Source: a virus
Virus record (IMG/VR): IMGVR_UViG_3300034198_002565
Coordinates: 1-33,645 of that record
Length of the DNA: 33,645 bases
Direction: 5' to 3' (one strand)
Below are positions 7,018 to 12,738 of the stretch, piece after piece. The notes under the pieces are model-generated. The model was given only the letters and a program-made list of their open reading frames with translations. It searched no databases and had not been told where the DNA came from. Numbering within the stretch: position 1 is the stretch's first letter; each line of letters begins with the position of its first letter. A program made the translations under genes and the position numbers.

Positions 7018-7181
7018 AATTCAGTTAATCCTTCCTTTAGTTTGTCTAGGGCTACAACACCCCTCTTTTCTAAAACTTTACCTAAATATCTTCTTCTTTC
7101 TGATAACTTCATGCTTGCAATATATCTTAGCTCGCACTCATACCGGTATTGCTCACTACTTGTATCTTTAAATAAGTCCAT
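6996..7181 (-). CDS. Small conserved phage protein, DUF7696-like
   Basis: 61 residues. The core 'RYECELRYIASMKLSERRRY' (13-32) and 'LGKVLEKRGVVALDKLKEGL' (33-52), ending near 'ELW', resembles small phage proteins of the DUF7696 type found beside replication and methylase genes. It shares one base with the methyltransferase stop (TAATG) and overlaps the homing endonuclease start by 22 nt. The protein is highly charged and helical. Its function is unknown. Confidence 0.65.
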   Translation of the reverse strand: MDLFKDTSSEQYRYECELRYIASMKLSERRRYLGKVLEKRGVVALDKLKEGLTELWSQKKF

Positions 7182-7888
7182 TAAAACAATGTCACTTGCC
7201 TTTGTGCATCTTCTATTCGCTTACAAGCAATATCAAAATATTTTTGTTCTTTTTCAATTCCAATAAATTGTTTTTTTGTGTTTACACAAGCTACACCAGT
7301 TGTTCCTGACCCTGCATACGGGTCTAAAACAGTTTCACAATCTACAACAGCAATAATATTTTCAGGCAAAGAAACAGGAAAAGCTCTTGTATGCTCCGAA
7401 TTAGTGCCACTAACACCAAAATATTTTTTTAACCAAATATCGGTAAGACCTAACATATTATTAATTACAGTATTTGTTTTTGATAACCAATAAATTCTTT
7501 CAGAAAAAGGATAAAACCTAATTTTGTCAAAGTTTTGACTGCCTGTTTCCCAACAAATTTCTTGCTTTAGTTTAAATTTTGACTTTAATAACCATTCATA
7601 AGGTGTAATGCAAAAGCCATTTTTTATTCTATTTTTGTGGTTATAAAATAAATTTCCACCTTCATTCAAAGAGTCATATAACAAATTTAATATTTGTAAT
7701 TGTTGTTCTTGGTAAATAATTTCAGGAAGATTATCTTCATAAGGGTTGTGTTTTTTATTGCCAGTATGATGGTTATTTCCCAAATTATAAGGTGGGCTAG
7801 TAATAACTAAATCAATATTTTTAATTGTTGGCAATATTTCAGCACAATCTCCAAAGTAAAGGGTTGCATTACCTATTTCAACTTTCAT
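7181..7888 (-). CDS. DNA methyltransferase, amino-group (N6A/N4C) class
   Basis: 235 residues. The catalytic motif IV is TSPPY (30-34) and the AdoMet-binding motif I 'DPYAGSGTTG' (189-198) comes after it, the beta-class order of the DNA_methylase (PF01555) family. The middle region (about 40-180) would carry target recognition. SPPY occurs in both N6-adenine and N4-cytosine enzymes, so the base cannot be decided. No cognate restriction enzyme is seen, suggesting an orphan phage enzyme that protects DNA or marks replication state. It is noticeably A/T-rich compared with neighbours, like the homing endonuclease two genes away. It overlaps the replication gene by ATGA. Confidence 0.93.
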   Translation of the reverse strand: MKVEIGNATLYFGDCAEILPTIKNIDLVITSPPYNLGNNHHTGNKKHNPYEDNLPEIIYQEQQLQILNLLYDSLNEGGNLFYNHKNRIKNGFCITPYEWLLKSKFKLKQEICWETGSQNFDKIRFYPFSERIYWLSKTNTVINNMLGLTDIWLKKYFGVSGTNSEHTRAFPVSLPENIIAVVDCETVLDPYAGSGTTGVACVNTKKQFIGIEKEQKYFDIACKRIEDAQRQVTLF

Positions 7889-8736
7889 TGCATTGCTTTC
7901 TTGGCCATTACTAGCAAAACTTTGTCTTTTAACTGCTGGTGGTTTTGAATACCATAATCATTAACTCCCAGCTCCTTGGCTTTAGCTTCTATACCTTGAT
8001 TGCTAAACATCCAAGACTTATCATCCATCTGTTTGCTTACAGGATTCTTACCAAAAGACCTTCTTACCCAGTTTCTCCAAGTGGCAAACCAATCAGCCCT
8101 TATACCTTTAGAAGATGGCTGTGCAATCCAATAATCTTTAAATTCATGAAAAGTTGCATTAGGATCTAACTCAGGTCTCTCTTGTTTACAAAAGCTAACC
8201 CATTCATTTGGAATCTCAACTAAATCAAATCTAGAACCTTTATTAGATTTATATTTATTAGATTTAGGTTCTACTTCAGGTTCTACTTCAGGTTCTAGTT
8301 CAGGTTCAGACTGCTGTGCAACAGATGCATAACTGCTATCCAACTGTTGCGTAGCTGTTGTTTTTGATGCTAAGAGCTTGAGTTTATTAAACTTTTCTAT
8401 TGCATCTTCGTCATCTATATATAATGACTCTGGTGGAATAGGATACTTAATCCTCTTGATTTGTAGTCGCTGTCTAAACTTAGGAATAATTCCAAAAGTC
8501 TTTTTGCCATCAGAATATAACCTGATTAAGTCTACATCATTAAGCATTGAAAGCAATCTTTGAATATGCTCTTTCTTTAAATCAGCTCGTCTTGCCAATC
8601 TAAACTCAGTAGCCTCAAATAACCCCATATCATCTGCTGTAAGGCAAATAGCAATATAAAGCCATCTAGCTTCTATTGTTAATGACAATACTGCTTCAGA
8701 CTCAAGCAATCCATCTCTTATAAGTCTATTAGGCAT
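7885..8736 (-). CDS. Replication initiation / helicase-loader-like protein (winged helix + DnaT-like)
   Basis: 283 residues. Residues 1-100 look like the winged-helix replication protein of phages ('RLIRDGLLESEAVLSLTIEA' split, then 'LFEATEFRLARRADLKKEHI'). A low-complexity linker (125-168) contains an EPE(L/V) repeat and KSNK repeats. Residues 170-228 match the DnaT-like domain ('WVSFCKQERPELDP', 'FKDYWIAQP', 'DWFATWRNWVRR'), which helps recruit the host helicase. The phage would therefore borrow the host replisome, in keeping with its lack of a DNA polymerase. The linker DNA has direct repeats that could be an origin (8240-8307). Confidence 0.82.
   Translation of the reverse strand: MPNRLIRDGLLESEAVLSLTIEARWLYIAICLTADDMGLFEATEFRLARRADLKKEHIQRLLSMLNDVDLIRLYSDGKKTFGIIPKFRQRLQIKRIKYPIPPESLYIDDEDAIEKFNKLKLLASKTTATQQLDSSYASVAQQSEPELEPEVEPEVEPKSNKYKSNKGSRFDLVEIPNEWVSFCKQERPELDPNATFHEFKDYWIAQPSSKGIRADWFATWRNWVRRSFGKNPVSKQMDDKSWMFSNQGIEAKAKELGVNDYGIQNHQQLKDKVLLVMAKKAMQ
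8240..8307. repeat. Short direct repeats inside the replication gene; candidate origin
   Basis: On the plus strand a 12-nt unit TTATTAGATTTA occurs at 8240-8251 and 8255-8266, an almost pure A/T stretch. It is followed directly by GGTTCTACTTCA (8267-8278), the same unit (8279-8290), GGTTCTAGTTCA (8291-8302) and a partial copy. Iterons beside an A/T-rich unwinding tract within the initiator gene match the layout of the lambda origin inside gene O. They may instead simply encode the repetitive linker. Confidence 0.4.
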
Positions 8737-8845
8737 AATTACTCCATTTGGTAGCGGGCTTGGGGACTAGCCAAGCAGATACAGAAAGCCCTAGAGGAAG
8801 CCTTTTATATCCTTTTCCGCTATCAAATAAAAAAATTGTTTGCAT
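8729..8845 (-). CDS. 38-residue ORF ahead of the replication gene
   Basis: ATG at 8845 follows a good AGAGGA, and the frame ends in TAA at 8729, overlapping the replication gene start by 8 nt. This is the same type of coupling seen through the operon. The product begins MQTIFLFDSGKGYKRLP and has no recognised motif. It may be a true small protein or a leader peptide coupling translation to the initiator. Confidence 0.45.
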   Translation of the reverse strand: MQTIFLFDSGKGYKRLPLGLSVSAWLVPKPATKWSNYA

Positions 8846-8891
8846 GATTCCTCTAGTTAAGATGATGGGTAGTCAGCCCAATAACTCCACT

Positions 8892-9167
8892 TTAAACCAT
8901 ATTTTTTACAAAATCAATAGCTTCTTGTGGATTATTTATTCTTACTACCGGTGATCCTTGCCAAGTCCTTTGGAACTCTAGCTGCGCTGGGGTAAATGAT
9001 GCCTTGTCATCTCGCTTGACTTCAATAAGGTAAGTCTGGCCATTCATTCCAGCCAACAAATCTGGGCAGCCTTTGCCGACTTCGTGCAAGTGGAATATAG
9101 ACATCCCCATAGCTCTTAGGTGTTCAACTATGGCTTTTTGGTTAATATCTACTCTCTTAGCTCTCAT
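8892..9167 (-). CDS. VRR-NUC domain nuclease
   Basis: A 91-residue stand-alone VRR-NUC protein of the PD-(D/E)XK superfamily. It shows an N-terminal helix with E15, 'GKGCPDLLAG' (31-40, P35-D36), 'LIEVKRDD' (47-54, E49-x-K51) and Q66 in the following helix. This is a full set of active-site positions. Such small phage proteins act as structure-specific or junction nucleases with a dedicated helicase or in DNA replication and repair. It is the first gene of the leftward operon; its ATG has only a weak GGAAAA upstream. It lies just downstream of a good promoter candidate (9209-9238). Confidence 0.9.
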   Translation of the reverse strand: MRAKRVDINQKAIVEHLRAMGMSIFHLHEVGKGCPDLLAGMNGQTYLIEVKRDDKASFTPAQLEFQRTWQGSPVVRINNPQEAIDFVKNMV

Positions 9168-9208
9168 TGTTGTTTTTCCGCAACTTAGGGTTTTCCTTAC
9201 TAATTATT

Positions 9209-9238
9209 TTTATATTGTAAGGTTATTGTAAGTTTCAA
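9209..9238 (-). promoter_or_regulatory. Leftward early promoter candidate
   Basis: On the minus strand TTGAAA (9238-9233), 18 bases and TATAAA (9214-9209) form a near-consensus sigma70 promoter about 40 nt ahead of the VRR-NUC start. The tandem repeat at 9214-9235 occupies its spacer, so a bound protein could block it. A comparable promoter for the divergent plus-strand operon was not found. Confidence 0.55.
9214..9235. repeat. Tandem 11-bp repeat in the divergent control region (possible operator)
   Basis: ATTGTAAGGTT (9214-9224) is followed without gap by ATTGTAAGTTT (9225-9235), 9 of 11 bases the same. The period is one helical turn, putting both copies on the same face. In addition CCTTAC (9195-9200) is the inverse of GTAAGG (9217-9222). 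This is consistent with binding sites for a regulator such as the winged-helix protein at 12095; that pairing is a guess. Confidence 0.4.
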
Positions 9239-9292
9239 AAATTAAATTATTCATGTAGGAAGTTTTTTTGTTTAACTGTTTAGGAGAATCAA

Positions 9293-9439
9293 ATGGAATA
9301 TATCACTAAAGATGGTTGGGTAATTACACAGGCAATGTATAACGAAGTCAAAGAAATTTGTCCAGACTTAAGTTTTGATGAAATTCTTAGAATGGTAGAT
9401 CTTATAAAGTCAAATAGCATTTATCCATCAATCAAATAA
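9293..9439 (+). CDS. 48-residue hypothetical protein, first gene of rightward operon
   Basis: ATG at 9293 follows TAGGAGAATCAA, a strong ribosome-binding site repeated almost exactly before the gene at 9573. The protein begins MEYITKDGWVITQAMYNEVK, is helical, and contains 'CPDLSFDEILRMVDLIKS' (23-40), which may be a small helical bundle. No family is recognised. It is the first gene in the rightward direction after the control region, so likely among the earliest expressed. Confidence 0.65.
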   Translation: MEYITKDGWVITQAMYNEVKEICPDLSFDEILRMVDLIKSNSIYPSIK

Positions 9440-9442
9440 GGG

Positions 9443-9458
9443 TAGGGCGAAAGCCCTA
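9443..9458 (+). other. GNRA-capped hairpin between small genes
   Basis: TAGGGC, GAAA, GCCCTA make a perfect 6-bp stem with a stable GAAA tetraloop, starting four bases after the 9293 gene stop. No T-run follows, so it is not a classical terminator. It could be an mRNA stabiliser or processing or pause signal. A similar stem (AGGGCT, TGT, AGCCCT) occurs at 11110-11124 inside a short gene. Confidence 0.5.
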
Positions 9459-9481
9459 TTCATTAAGTTTAAGGAGTTTGT

Positions 9482-9562
9482 ATGAAAGTTACTAAGTTAG
9501 ATATTTTTGGTGCAGCAGTTTTAGGTGCAGTTATTGGTTCAATGTTTGCTTTGTTTATTTAA
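9482..9562 (+). CDS. 26-residue single-pass membrane microprotein
   Basis: ATG at 9482 preceded by AAGGAG with ideal spacing. The product MKVTKLDIFGAAVLGAVIGS (first twenty) is a short basic start followed by a Gly/Ala-rich hydrophobic segment (8-26) able to span one membrane. Small xxxG repeats (G10, G15, G19) could favour helix packing. It may modulate a host membrane protein, but no function is known. The strong ribosome-binding site and operon position support expression. Confidence 0.6.
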   Translation: MKVTKLDIFGAAVLGAVIGSMFALFI

Positions 9563-9572
9563 GGAGAATCAG

Positions 9573-9776
9573 ATGAATAAAAGATTTAGCAAAGACACTA
9601 TGTTGTCTCATATTTCAAAACAAATGGAATTGTTAGAAAAAGAATGGAACTTTGATCCTAATAATGGTTCTGCACAGGTTAGAAATTCTAATCCAAATAG
9701 AGTAATGGCTTATGGTGAATACAATGCTTTAGATGATTTGTATGACCAAATTGCTTATGGTTTAGTTAAAGGTTAA
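9573..9776 (+). CDS. Small hypothetical protein, 67 residues
   Basis: ATG 9573 is chosen because AAGGAGAATCAG precedes it. The in-frame codons upstream overlap the membrane microprotein and lack such a site. The protein starts MNKRFSKDTMLSHISKQMEL, continues with an Asn-rich stretch, and ends 'YNALDDLYDQIAYGLVKG' (50-67), a Tyr-containing helical tail. No motif or family recognised. Confidence 0.7.
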   Translation: MNKRFSKDTMLSHISKQMELLEKEWNFDPNNGSAQVRNSNPNRVMAYGEYNALDDLYDQIAYGLVKG

Positions 9777-9786
9777 GGAGAAGATG

Positions 9787-10089
9787 ATGAGTTACGACAG
9801 ATGGTTAGAACAGCCTTATGCAGATGAGACTCAAAGAGAAGATGAGTATTGTGAGGCTTGGTATGAACAGTATTCATATATTGAAGATTGCTTTAAATCT
9901 AACAAACCCATCTCTTATGGTCAGAGACAGGTTAGTGCAGATAACTGTGACTTCTATGACTTTGTTGCTAGAGAGCAAGTAGAGATCCTTAGACTCATGG
10001 CAAATAAAGATGATGCTGGCTTACTCAAAAAGATGAAAGAAATCTATGAGAGCAATATGGCTAGTTTGATTGACCTAACTATAGGCTAA
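9787..10089 (+). CDS. Hypothetical acidic, Tyr-rich protein, 100 residues
   Basis: Two adjacent ATG codons (9784 and 9787) could start it. The second lies 6 nt from AGGAG and is preferred. The protein is acidic and rich in Tyr and Asp in its first half ('DEYCEAWYEQYSYIEDC' about 18-34) and helical in its second half. No conserved motif is recognised. It is a phage accessory protein of the rightward operon of unknown role. Confidence 0.7.
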   Translation: MSYDRWLEQPYADETQREDEYCEAWYEQYSYIEDCFKSNKPISYGQRQVSADNCDFYDFVAREQVEILRLMANKDDAGLLKKMKEIYESNMASLIDLTIG

Positions 10090-10091
10090 TT

Positions 10092-10199
10092 ATGATAACC
10101 AAATACCGCAGACTACGGATGTCAGGATTGTGTAAGTCTACAGCTTTATATTTTTGTTGGCGCAGTTTTTTAAATAGGTTTTTAAGGAGAAATAAATGA
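10092..10199 (+). CDS. 35-residue basic ORF coupled to the Sak gene
   Basis: ATG at 10092 begins two bases after the preceding stop, and the frame ends in TGA sharing ATGA with the Sak-like gene start (10196-10199). The predicted peptide is strongly basic with seven Arg and two Cys (MITKYRRLRMSGLCK...). Its ribosome-binding site is poor, so it may be made by reinitiation. The AAGGAG of the Sak gene lies inside it. Exact coupling at both ends is the main support. Confidence 0.45.
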   Translation: MITKYRRLRMSGLCKSTALYFCWRSFLNRFLRRNK

Positions 10200-10726
10200 G
10201 TAAATATGCAGAATTAAGAAAGATTGATGTCTCAAGCAAGATTGAGAAAAAGAATGGTCTTAGCTATTTGTCATGGGCTTGGGCTTGTGACCAATTGCTA
10301 CAGCAAGATCCTATGGCTACTTGGAATTATGGTCAGCCAGTATTATTTGGTGAGACTGTGATGGTATTCTGCACAGTCAATGCTTTTGGCAAGTCTATGA
10401 CTGCACAATTACCTGTGATGGACTATCGCAATAAAGCCATTCCTAACCCAGATGCTTTTGCAGTTAATACTGCTATGCAGAGATGCCTAGCCAAAGCTAT
10501 CGCATTGCATGGTATAGGCTTGTATATCTATGCTGGTGAAGATTTGCCACAGGAAGATGCAGAGCCTGTAGATGTTACAGAGCTAGAAGAAATGATTGTC
10601 TTGTCAAAAGATATGGATGAGTTAAAGAAGAACTTTGCTCATGGCTACAAGGTAGCAAGCAAAGACAAGGCAGCTCTAGTCAGGATCAACAAAGCAAAAG
10701 AAGATAGAAAGGCACAATTATCATGA
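10196..10726 (+). CDS. Single-strand annealing protein, Sak family (DUF1071)
   Basis: 176 residues, AAGGAG upstream. It shows the family signatures 'LSYLSWAWACDQLL' (22-35), 'AQLPVMDYRNKAIPNPDAF' (70-88) and 'NTAMQRCLAKAIALHGIGLY' (91-110), then 'IYAGEDLP' (111-118). This is diagnostic for the SSAP_Sak / DUF1071 group (PF06378). These proteins bind single strands and anneal complementary DNA in phage recombination, often with an exonuclease. The YqaJ exonuclease is three small genes downstream. The C-terminal 55 residues are charged and may contact SSB or the exonuclease. Confidence 0.92.
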   Translation: MSKYAELRKIDVSSKIEKKNGLSYLSWAWACDQLLQQDPMATWNYGQPVLFGETVMVFCTVNAFGKSMTAQLPVMDYRNKAIPNPDAFAVNTAMQRCLAKAIALHGIGLYIYAGEDLPQEDAEPVDVTELEEMIVLSKDMDELKKNFAHGYKVASKDKAALVRINKAKEDRKAQLS

Positions 10727-10884
10727 ACCACTTAGACAATATTGATAAACCATATATTCCAGCAGCTAAGACAAATATTATGGAAACACTAAGAAAGCTA
10801 GGGTGGACACCGCCTAGCGAAGATAAAAGATTTCAAGAGAAATTTCAGACTTATAAACACTTAGCATGGAGAAATGAGCAATGA
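10723..10884 (+). CDS. 53-residue hypothetical protein between Sak and exonuclease genes
   Basis: ATG 10723 overlaps the Sak stop by ATGA and its own stop overlaps the next gene by ATGA (10881-10884). The peptide contains 'METLRKLGWTPPSED' (20-34), a phrase like the 'LGW-x-PP' motif of small phage proteins with helix-turn-helix-like or zinc-free folds. It ends in a charged helix. Function unknown. The exact chain of overlaps supports expression. Confidence 0.65.
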   Translation: MNHLDNIDKPYIPAAKTNIMETLRKLGWTPPSEDKRFQEKFQTYKHLAWRNEQ

Positions 10885-11063
10885 AGATTGATGATAGACG
10901 AGACTACTCTGGTGTTTGGATTGACCTAATGGCAGAAGTAAAGATGTTGCACCACTACTGCATATCCGGTGACTGGACTACCGCAATTAAGACAGCCAAG
11001 AACTGTAGCAGTTATGCAGATGAATTATCCCTTGTTCTAAAAGAGATGTCTGAGGTAAAATAA
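10881..11063 (+). CDS. 60-residue hypothetical helical protein
   Basis: Coupled upstream (ATGA) and downstream (TAATG with the membrane microprotein at 11063). The sequence 'GVWIDLMAEVKMLHHYCISG' (11-30) and 'DWTTAIKTAKNCSSYADELS' (31-50) suggests two amphipathic helices. It lacks recognised motifs. Its place inside the recombination cluster suggests an accessory role there, without direct evidence. Confidence 0.65.
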   Translation: MKIDDRRDYSGVWIDLMAEVKMLHHYCISGDWTTAIKTAKNCSSYADELSLVLKEMSEVK

Positions 11064-11149
11064 TGGTTACCATCATAGTTGTTTTATTGTTGGGTTTATT
11101 AATGGGGGTAGGGCTTGTAGCCCTTATTCTATGGTTAGGGGGTAGATGA
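11063..11149 (+). CDS. 28-residue membrane microprotein
   Basis: TAATG coupling with the previous gene and ATGA coupling with the exonuclease gene. Nearly the whole peptide is hydrophobic (MVTIIVVLLLGLLMGVGLVA, then LILWLGGR), one transmembrane helix with a basic end. Its DNA includes the hairpin AGGGCT-TGT-AGCCCT (11110-11124). It is the second such microprotein in the operon (see 9482). Unknown role; membrane targeting is inferred from hydrophobicity. Confidence 0.55.
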   Translation: MVTIIVVLLLGLLMGVGLVALILWLGGR

Positions 11150-11778
11150 TGGAACAAAGAACAGAAGAATGGTTCGCAGCCAGACTAGGCAAAGTAACTG
11201 CTAGTAAGGTTGCTGATGTCTTGGCTAAGACTAAAACAGGGGTTAGTGCCTCTAGAGCTAACTACCTAAGTGATTTAGTTGTAGAAAGACTTACAGGGCA
11301 GCAAGCAGAGTTCTACCAGAATGAAGCTATGCAATGGGGAACTGAAACAGAGCCTCAAGCAAGAATGGCTTATGAAGCCTATAAAAATGTCTTGGTTGAT
11401 GAGGAAGGGTTTATTGACCATCCTACCATTGCTAACTTTGGCTGTAGTCCTGATGGGCTTATAGGAGTTGATGGGTTGATTGAGATCAAATGCCCAAACT
11501 CTAAGACCCATATTGACACCTTGCTTAGTGGCAAAGCTCCTAGTAAATATATTCCACAGATGCAAACTCAGATGGCAGTAACTGGTAGACAGTATTGTGA
11601 TTTTGTATCTTTTGATCCAAGGCTTCCAGAGGATTTGCAGTTGTTTGTTGTCCGAGTAAATAGAGACGATGAATATATTGCAAATCTCGAAGAAGAAGTA
11701 GTAGCATTTTTAAATGAAGTAGAAGAAACAGTAACTAAATTGAAAGGTTTACGAGATGGCAGTCAAAAAGCAGCTTAA
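11146..11778 (+). CDS. YqaJ-family viral exonuclease (recombinase partner)
   Basis: 210 residues. Start 'EQRTEEWFAARLGKVTASK' (3-21) is the classic YqaJ/lambda-exonuclease opening. The active site follows: 'GTETEPQAR' (65-73), 'GCSPDGL' (99-105, D103), 'LIEIKCP' (111-117, E113-x-K115) and 'QMQTQM' (138-143). It digests one strand of double-stranded ends to feed the Sak annealing protein, the lambda Red logic with a different annealase. An adjacent second ATG at 11149 is equally possible as start. It overlaps the next gene by 23 nt. Confidence 0.93.
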   Translation: MMEQRTEEWFAARLGKVTASKVADVLAKTKTGVSASRANYLSDLVVERLTGQQAEFYQNEAMQWGTETEPQARMAYEAYKNVLVDEEGFIDHPTIANFGCSPDGLIGVDGLIEIKCPNSKTHIDTLLSGKAPSKYIPQMQTQMAVTGRQYCDFVSFDPRLPEDLQLFVVRVNRDDEYIANLEEEVVAFLNEVEETVTKLKGLRDGSQKAA

Positions 11779-11992
11779 AGCAAAATCAGGAACTTACACA
11801 AACAAACAGGGAGAAGAAAAAACTCGCTATGTCAATGTAGGTGTTTTATTGGAAACCAGCAAAGGTGAGATGCTAAAGATTGAATCTTTGCCTGTACCTT
11901 TTGATGGCTGGATCTACTTTGCAGATTTAGAGAAGCGAGAAGTAGGACAAAACCCTACAACAGCACCAGTAGAGCAAGACATTCCCTTCTAA
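11756..11992 (+). CDS. Small putative ssDNA-binding protein with SSB-type tail
   Basis: 78 residues. 'KAKSGTYTNKQGEEKTRYVN' (8-27) and 'IESLPVPFDGWIYF' (42-55) give the look of a small OB-like beta barrel. The C-terminus 'VEQDIPF' resembles the acidic -D-D-I-P-F tail that SSB uses to bind partner proteins. Similar short proteins accompany YqaJ/annealase genes in phages. Function in ssDNA handling is inferred from the tail and its position directly after the exonuclease, which it overlaps by 23 nt. It is shorter than a full SSB, so it may be a tail-bearing mimic. Confidence 0.6.
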   Translation: MAVKKQLKAKSGTYTNKQGEEKTRYVNVGVLLETSKGEMLKIESLPVPFDGWIYFADLEKREVGQNPTTAPVEQDIPF

Positions 11993-12025
11993 TTAACAAT
12001 GGGCGAAAGCGGATGCTAACAAACT

Positions 12026-12055
12026 AGGATTGCCCTTATATACAAGGATTGCCCT
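12026..12055 (+). repeat. Direct repeat in the 102-nt gap before the winged-helix gene
   Basis: AGGATTGCCCT occurs at 12026-12036 and again at 12045-12055, 19 nt apart, in the gap 11993-12094. The gap also has a GCGAAAGC mini-hairpin (12003-12010). Both lie upstream of the regulator gene at 12095, so they could be its own operator or an RNA element. Confidence 0.4.
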
Positions 12056-12094
12056 AAGTTAGTGCAGCGAGTAGCTTAGTTTTGAAAGGTTTAT

Positions 12095-12472
12095 ATGAGT
12101 CAAAGAGAAATGAAACAAAAAAGAATCCAGTATTTATTACTCAGGATGCAAAAAGAACCCATGAACTGTCACCAGATGGCAGATGCAGTTAATTTGAGCC
12201 ACAAGTCATTTACCAAGTATTTGACAGAGATGCGCTACAAAAAGCAAGTCTATATAGCTCACTACAACAGAAGTGCAACAGGTGCATATACTATTTTCTA
12301 TCAGACTGGCAACTTGCCTGATGCAGAAAAGCCATTGCCATTTAGTCAGGAAGAATACAATAGAAGGTATAAAGAAAAGATGAACCCACAGTCAATTAGA
12401 AAGCCAGCTAAATTTATTGCTAGACCAGACTATGCTGCTCATTGGCTTTTTAATCCGATAGCAGAGATTTAA
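12095..12472 (+). CDS. Winged-helix DNA-binding protein, possible regulator
   Basis: 125 residues. The N-terminal 10-50 region forms a helix-turn-helix: 'QYLLLRMQKEPMNCHQMADA' (12-31), turn, and 'LSHKSFTKYLTEMRYKKQVY' (34-53, recognition helix), followed by a wing ending 'GAYTIFYQTGN' (63-73). The C-terminus 'RPDYAAHWLFNPI' (110-122) resembles the tail of small phage regulators ending in -AAxWLFNP-. It is the only clear HTH regulator outside the replication protein, so it is the leading candidate for control of the divergent operons. No lysogeny repressor features are visible. Confidence 0.7.
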   Translation: MSQREMKQKRIQYLLLRMQKEPMNCHQMADAVNLSHKSFTKYLTEMRYKKQVYIAHYNRSATGAYTIFYQTGNLPDAEKPLPFSQEEYNRRYKEKMNPQSIRKPAKFIARPDYAAHWLFNPIAEI

Positions 12473-12619
12473 ATGATTATTGATCCTGTAGATTTGGCAG
12501 ATAGACTATATGAACTTTTGCAAGCTAAGAATACTAATGGTGGATATGTTGTAAAAAAACAACACAGACAGACTGTGATTGAAGCAGAGCATTTACTTAG
12601 GGAGTTATTTAAAAGATGA
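12473..12619 (+). CDS. 48-residue hypothetical protein
   Basis: ATG directly follows the regulator stop (TAA-ATG) and its stop overlaps the next start by ATGA. The helical peptide 'DPVDLADRLYELLQAKN' (4-20), a Gly-Gly turn and a basic C-terminus resemble small DNA-binding or adaptor proteins, but no family is recognised. No good ribosome-binding site is visible, so translation probably depends on reinitiation. Confidence 0.55.
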   Translation: MIIDPVDLADRLYELLQAKNTNGGYVVKKQHRQTVIEAEHLLRELFKR

Positions 12620-12735
12620 GTTTTGATGTCTATACACAATCAGGTATGCACTTTGTTATTTGGTTTGATAGCATTGAGAAGCTATTGGAAAGTATGCTAG
12701 AGAACCCTAACGACACTTATCATAGAAAGAATTAA
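12616..12735 (+). CDS. 39-residue hypothetical protein
   Basis: ATGA overlap with the previous gene; the stop lies three bases before the next ATG. The peptide MSFDVYTQSGMHFVIWFDSI (first twenty) continues with 'EKLLESMLENPNDT' and resembles no family I know. Its existence rests on consistent overlaps and an uninterrupted frame. Confidence 0.5.
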   Translation: MSFDVYTQSGMHFVIWFDSIEKLLESMLENPNDTYHRKN

Positions 12736-12738
12736 GAA

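Noticed and set aside
9525-9572. Extension of the 67-residue gene to an earlier start
   Set aside because: It overlaps a better small gene (9482-9562) and lacks a site like the AAGGAG before 9573.
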